Assembly: GCA_964411125.1 (NCBI GenBank)
Contig: CAYPJU010000053.1
Location: forward strand, 1 to 43,576
Reading direction: 5' to 3'
Source of the DNA: JBFIHF01 sp964411125
Lineage (GTDB): Bacteria; Myxococcota_A; Bradymonadia; Bradymonadales; Bradymonadaceae
DNA: 43,576 bases
A program made the position numbers and the translations under genes. This document shows positions 39,847 to 43,576 of this stretch, in pieces; the stretch's first letter is position 1; every line of letters begins with the position of its first letter. The notes under the pieces were generated by a model, which searched no databases, was not told the origin of the DNA, and saw only the letters and a program-made list of their open reading frames with translations.

Positions 39847-40161
39847 CTACGCGCTCACGTCGGTGATTTTGACGCGCGTGTACTCCTGACGGTGTCCGCG
39901 CTTCACCTGGTATCCTTTGCGTCGCTTCTTCTTGAAGACGATCACTTTCTTCGACTTTCCGGTCGCGACGACGTTGCCCGTCACCGAAGCTCCGCTCACG
40001 AAGGGAGCTCCAATCTGAAGGTCGTCGCCAGAGCCGACGGCGAGCACTTCCTCGAACGTCACGTCCGCTCCCTTTTCCTTTCCGGGAAGCTTTTCGATCT
40101 CGAGAATGTCGCCGGGCTGGACCCGATACTGTTTTCCGCCGGTTTTGATTACAGCGTGCAT
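39847..40161 (-). CDS. rplU: 50S ribosomal protein bL21
   Basis: 104 residues starting MHAVIKTGGKQYRV, as in the family. Two in-frame ATGs are close; 40161 has GAGG at 9-bp spacing and matches the usual start, while 40167 is too near the RBS. It includes the basic KKRRKGYQVKRGHRQ segment. First gene of the rplU-rpmA operon. Confidence 0.97.
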   Translation of the reverse strand: MHAVIKTGGKQYRVQPGDILEIEKLPGKEKGADVTFEEVLAVGSGDDLQIGAPFVSGASVTGNVVATGKSKKVIVFKKKRRKGYQVKRGHRQEYTRVKITDVSA

Positions 40162-40219
40162 GACCATGAACCTCAATCATTCTGCGGCGAAACGAAATTT
40201 GCCGCTTCGAAGGACGGGA

Positions 40220-40248
40220 ACCCTACAGAGACGAGAATCATCCGTCAA
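40220..40248 (-). promoter_or_regulatory. Promoter of rplU-rpmA
   Basis: Minus strand: TTGACG (40248-40243), a 17-bp spacer and TAGGGT (40225-40220). The start point near 40213 gives a leader of about 50 nt. Upstream trmH ends at 40269, so this promoter lies in the intergenic gap. Confidence 0.55.
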
Positions 40249-40268
40249 GTTCAGACCGCGATCCTCGA

Positions 40269-40973
40269 TCAACCGAGTCGCCAGCGCCGCAGCAGGGCGG
40301 CGGGACGATCCAGTGAGCGCAGGTAGTACTCGGCGAGGAGGACGCGTTGCTGCTCCGCGTTCAGGTCGCCGTGACGGCCGAGCCGCTGGCGTCGCTGCTC
40401 GACGATGTGGGCCAGGGATACTGCGGCCGCGACGGAGATGTTGAACGACTGAGCGAACCCGAGCATCGGGATGATCACCCGCTCGTCCGCCGCCTCCAGA
40501 ATCTCCTCCGACACCCCGTCACGCTCGTTTCCGTACACGATCGCCGTCGGTCGGGTGAAGTCGATCTCGTGGATCGGTTTGGCGGCCTCCAGATGGGTGG
40601 CGACGATCCGGTACCCATGCTCCTTCAGAAACGAGATGCACGGCTGACGTTCTCGATAGCGGTGGAGATCGAGCCACTTGTCCGCGCCATTCGCCACGCG
40701 CTTGGACGTCTTGAACTTCGCGAGCATCTCGAGCACGTGCATCTGCGCAAACCCGAATCCTTCGGCGCTGCGCATCACGGCCGACACGTTGCCGCGGTCG
40801 TAGAGCCCGTCGCAGACGGTCACGACGTTGAACGTTCGGTTCGACACGACCGCAGCGATACTCTCGCGCCGCGGCTCCGAGATGTGTGCCTCGAGCCCGG
40901 TGATCACTTCGTCCGCCGTGTACGTGTGCCCGTCGACGTCGAAGCGGTCCGTATAGGGGAACCTCAGCGACAT
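40269..40973 (-). CDS. trmH: tRNA (guanosine-18-2'-O)-methyltransferase TrmH
   Basis: A 234-residue SPOUT methyltransferase that methylates G18 in the tRNA D-loop. SPOUT motifs are visible: NRTFNVVTVCDGLYDRGNVS (motif 1), IVYGNERDGVSEEIL (motif 2) and IPMLGFAQSFNISVAAA (motif 3, knot region). A C-terminal helical extension (RRQRLGRHGDLNAE) follows, as in TrmH. Start ATG 40973 overlaps the end of the VWA lipoprotein gene by 10 bp. Confidence 0.88.
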   Translation of the reverse strand: MSLRFPYTDRFDVDGHTYTADEVITGLEAHISEPRRESIAAVVSNRTFNVVTVCDGLYDRGNVSAVMRSAEGFGFAQMHVLEMLAKFKTSKRVANGADKWLDLHRYRERQPCISFLKEHGYRIVATHLEAAKPIHEIDFTRPTAIVYGNERDGVSEEILEAADERVIIPMLGFAQSFNISVAAAVSLAHIVEQRRQRLGRHGDLNAEQQRVLLAEYYLRSLDRPAALLRRWRLG

Positions 40974-43459
40974 TCGCCGTCGACGCACTTCAACTTCTGC
41001 TCCGACGGGCAGTCGGAGGTGTCCACGCACGTGAAGACGCTGTTCTCCCACCGGCGGTAGGGGATCACGACGCGGTCGTTCGTCTCGGGCGGGTTAGGGC
41101 CGCGGAACGCGATGCGGTTGACGATCGGGTCGTAGTCGAACCCGTCGAGGCGGCTGCGGTCGAGGTCGAGCGTCATCCCCGACGAACTGTCGCCGTGGAT
41201 CACCTGGAGCGTCGGCGCGACCGGCACGCCACGCAGGCGAAGGCCGGACGCGATGCCCGCCGAGGCGTTCGCGATCTGGCCGAGGGTGTTGGTGATGTCG
41301 GGCTGACACACCGAACCGGCTCCACCGCCCGTCTCGTTGACGAGGTAGGCGATCGAGTGCCCGACCGTCGCAGCGCCGTCGCAGGTCTCACCGGGCAGCC
41401 AGAAGAGCCCGAACATCGTCGCCCCCACGTTGGGGCCGAGGGCCCACTGCACGAACGGGTCGGCGGCGGTGGCGAGCGAAGCCTGCTGAGACTGGGTGAG
41501 CGTCAGGCTGTTGGTCGGCAGGAAGTTGAGGAGCTCCGAGAAGAAGTCGTCCTCCTCGTCCGTGATGGCGACCGTAATCACCGCCGCGTCGGGGCGAATC
41601 TTGTCCACGGCGTTCGCCGTGCGGGGCAGGGCGCGGTCGACTGCCGCGAGCGCCATCGTGGCGGTGTGTTCGCTGTTCGTCCCGCTCACCTGGTTGAGGC
41701 GCGTCGCGATCTGCGCCGGGTCGGTCGTGAATCCGCCGCCGACGAGCGCGCCGTTTCCGCCCCCCATGCCGAAGATCGAAGGACACGGCCCCATCGGCGG
41801 GAACCCGCCCGCGGGCGGGAAGAGCGCCCGGAACTCCGCGGAGAGCGCCATGTCGCTCGCGACCCCGCTACACGCGACGCCGGTCACGCCGACTCGCCAG
41901 TCGACGTTGGTCGCGTTCAGCAGCGCGGCGAACTCCGTCGCGAAGTTGGAGAGCGCCGCCTGCTCGTTCTGCATCGACCCCGACGCGTCCAGCGCGATGA
42001 TGATGTCGATCTGAGGGACGGTCGTGATCGCGTACGAGACGCATTCGTCGGCGAGCATGTCGTTCGCCCCCGCCACCGAGGTGCCCCCGGTGATGTCGTC
42101 GACGCGGATCCCTGCGAGCCCGGCGGCGTCCTGGTAGGCGTCGAGCGTAACCAAAGCGCCGGACAAGATGTACTGCGTCGCGGAGCGCGAGACGACCTCG
42201 AAGACGAAGAGGGTCTCCGTGGCACCGCCCGGAATCGCTCCGGTCAGCCCGTGCGACAGATCGGCCGGGTTCGCGCCCGAAAGCTGCGCGAGGATCGCGT
42301 CGCGAGCGACGTCGGGCGCCGTGCCCGCCGGCAGGTCGACGACAGCGCCGACGGCCGCTTTGTAACTGTCGTGCGTCGTGATGCGCCGTCCCGAGACCCG
42401 GCGGACTGCCGAGGGGTAGAGCGCCTGGATCTGCCCCACGACGTCGTCCACGATGAGCGACGGGTTCGTCTGGCCGGCGGGGTCGAGCGAAGCGATGAAT
42501 CCGGTGTAGTCGTTGGGGATGTCTTCGAAGGCGTGAGCCTGCAGCGCTCCCATCGACCAGGTCACCGGGGACGTCGTGACCCCCGGCTCGAGCGCCAACT
42601 GGTAGTCGGCCGCCACGTCCTTGACCATCAGGGGCGTCACGAGGTTCTGGATGTCCTCGGGACGGCAGTCGCGGTACTGCGCTTCGTCCGAATCCGGTGT
42701 CCCGTCGCCATCGGTGTCGGCCTTACACGGGTCACTCTCCCCCTCGGCGCACATGACGTTGTACACGCGCGCGGCGCACGTCCCGAGCTCGCCGTCGCCG
42801 TTGCCGTCTTCGACTCCGTCGGGTAGCCCGTCACCGTCCGTGTCAGGATCGAGTGGGTCGAGGCAGGTTCCGATTTCGGCACCGTCGAGAACCCCGTCGC
42901 CGTCCGTGTCTTGCAGCAGCGGGTCGGTCCCGGCGGCGATCTCGTCGCCGTCGAGCGCACCGTCGATGTCGGTGTCGTTGTTGCGCGCGTCGGTCTCCAT
43001 CCCGGGATCGAGGCGGCAGTTACCGTTGGCATCTTCCTCACCATCGGAGAGTCCGTCGCCGTCGGTGTCTGCTTGCAGCGGGTTCGACGCCAGCACGCAC
43101 TCGCAGTCGTTGGTCAGCCCGTCGCCATCGTCGTCGCGGCCCGCGGCGCAACGCGTATCCCCCGGCATGTCGACGGGGTCGATCCCCATGTCGTCGATCG
43201 GGTCAGTCCCCATGTCGGGGTCCGTCATCCCCGAGTCGGGCTCCCCGTTGTTCTCCCCGCTGGTCCCATTGTTCGTCCCGTTGTTCGAAGGGTCGTTCCG
43301 CAGCTCGCACAACCCGGTGACGGGATTGTAACGCTCCCCTTGCGGACACATGGGCGTCCCGTTGTTCGTCGCGCCATCCTTGTCGACGTCTCCACAATCC
43401 CCACATCCCACAACCAGCAACCCAGCCAGCACCAACCAATTCTTCACCAAGCGATTCAC
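40964..43459 (-). CDS. VWA-domain lipoprotein with thrombospondin type-3 repeats
   Basis: An 831-residue surface lipoprotein. Lipobox VVGC (Cys19) is followed by a linker with four NNG motifs and Asp/Pro/Met repeats (residues 30-100). About five to six Ca2+-binding TSP3-type repeats (DTDGDGLSDGEED and variants) fill about 108-265. A middle domain (270-480) is unrecognised. A von Willebrand A domain follows (about 484-760) with MIDAS DASGS (491-495). The C-terminus is Cys-containing (CVDTSDCPSEQKLKC). The GTG start at 43459 has GAGAGG six bases upstream. Likely a Ca2+-dependent adhesion or matrix protein. It overlaps trmH, an unrelated housekeeping gene. Confidence 0.88.
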   Translation of the reverse strand: MNRLVKNWLVLAGLLVVGCGDCGDVDKDGATNNGTPMCPQGERYNPVTGLCELRNDPSNNGTNNGTSGENNGEPDSGMTDPDMGTDPIDDMGIDPVDMPGDTRCAAGRDDDGDGLTNDCECVLASNPLQADTDGDGLSDGEEDANGNCRLDPGMETDARNNDTDIDGALDGDEIAAGTDPLLQDTDGDGVLDGAEIGTCLDPLDPDTDGDGLPDGVEDGNGDGELGTCAARVYNVMCAEGESDPCKADTDGDGTPDSDEAQYRDCRPEDIQNLVTPLMVKDVAADYQLALEPGVTTSPVTWSMGALQAHAFEDIPNDYTGFIASLDPAGQTNPSLIVDDVVGQIQALYPSAVRRVSGRRITTHDSYKAAVGAVVDLPAGTAPDVARDAILAQLSGANPADLSHGLTGAIPGGATETLFVFEVVSRSATQYILSGALVTLDAYQDAAGLAGIRVDDITGGTSVAGANDMLADECVSYAITTVPQIDIIIALDASGSMQNEQAALSNFATEFAALLNATNVDWRVGVTGVACSGVASDMALSAEFRALFPPAGGFPPMGPCPSIFGMGGGNGALVGGGFTTDPAQIATRLNQVSGTNSEHTATMALAAVDRALPRTANAVDKIRPDAAVITVAITDEEDDFFSELLNFLPTNSLTLTQSQQASLATAADPFVQWALGPNVGATMFGLFWLPGETCDGAATVGHSIAYLVNETGGGAGSVCQPDITNTLGQIANASAGIASGLRLRGVPVAPTLQVIHGDSSSGMTLDLDRSRLDGFDYDPIVNRIAFRGPNPPETNDRVVIPYRRWENSVFTCVDTSDCPSEQKLKCVDGECR

Positions 43460-43506
43460 AAGATGCCTCTCATTTCGTGGTCCTCGGCTTTTACCAAAAC
43501 CACGGG

Positions 43507-43545
43507 AGCAATGCGATAGCGGCCTGTGGCCGCTATCGCATTGCT
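43507..43545. repeat. Perfect 18-bp inverted repeat
   Basis: The arms (43507-43524 and 43528-43545) are perfect reverse complements around a 3-nt TGT spacer. The arm core is AATGCGATAGCGGCC. There is no T-run on either side, so it is not a simple terminator. It lies upstream of the VWA lipoprotein gene. REP-like element or bidirectional hairpin. Confidence 0.85.
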
Positions 43546-43576
43546 GGGGGACCGCGCTTCGCGCGGTGGGGGACCG
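43546..43576. repeat. Start of a 22-bp GC-rich hairpin tandem repeat
   Basis: Unit GGGGGACCGCGCTTCGCGCGGT (43546-43567) contains ACCGCGC-TTC-GCGCGGT, a 7-bp hairpin. A second unit begins at 43568 (GGGGGACCG) and is cut by the window end. Confidence 0.6.

Overview
High-GC bacterial chromosome segment, densely coded on both strands. The style points to Myxococcota or the former Deltaproteobacteria: a Ser/Thr kinase of myxobacterial type, several FHA proteins, a Tad locus with an FHA-fused ATPase, and secreted lipoproteins carrying Asn-Asn-Gly (NNG) linkers, Cys-rich segments and thrombospondin-type-3 repeats. The NNG linkers remind me most of Bradymonadia. That placement is inference. No rRNA, CRISPR array, insertion sequence or phage gene was seen.

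Layout. 1-734: a 7-bp tandem repeat and an NNG-rich Cys-rich lipoprotein. 761-9028: signalling and glycogen genes, namely a sigma-54 response regulator divergent from an FHA-GAF-adenylate cyclase, a membrane Ser/Thr kinase, glgC and a GH57 glycosidase. 9108-11924: tRNA-Leu(CAG), then a PhnD-like lipoprotein and a single-chain PhnC-PhnE importer. 11926-14831: a small exported protein, a coiled-coil membrane protein and an HD phosphohydrolase. 15003-24704: a Tad/Flp-type secretion locus (cpaB, cpaC secretin, FHA-tadA, tadB, tadC, FHA-TM protein, TPR lipoprotein, Flp-like pilin with a long Gly-rich extension). 24709-26214: a polytopic membrane protein. 26198-31830 (minus): cytochrome c maturation genes ccmE, ccmF, a CcmI-like protein, an Ig-like membrane protein, ccmA and ccmB. 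31931-37152 (minus): a second TadA/CpaF ATPase, a large pseudokinase, a basic-tailed lipoprotein and moaA. 37308-38430 (plus): ccmC, a ccmD-like gene and a 59-codon gene. 38461-40161 (minus): rplU, rpmA, obgE. 40269-43459 (minus): a VWA/TSP3 lipoprotein and trmH. 43507-43576: a strong inverted repeat and the start of a GC-rich hairpin repeat.

Themes. First, the Tad machine is surrounded by phospho-signalling parts: two FHA proteins in the locus, a kinase and FHA-cyclase upstream, and downstream a second ATPase next to a pseudokinase that carries four copies of a T-x-(M/F)-(V/I)-x-L motif, which could be FHA ligands. The locus ends in an atypical Flp pilin with about 108 residues of Gly/Lys-rich sequence and a second hydrophobic segment. 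This is the best candidate here for an undescribed system. Second, the Ccm genes look like the reduced 'System I*' type: CcmE has CPSRY in place of the haem-binding HxxxY, and no CcmG or CcmH is present in the window. Third, the PhnC-PhnE importer is fused into one chain.

No gap between genes exceeds 300 bases. The largest are 12481-12753 (divergent promoter region) and 19449-19708 (between tadA and tadB).
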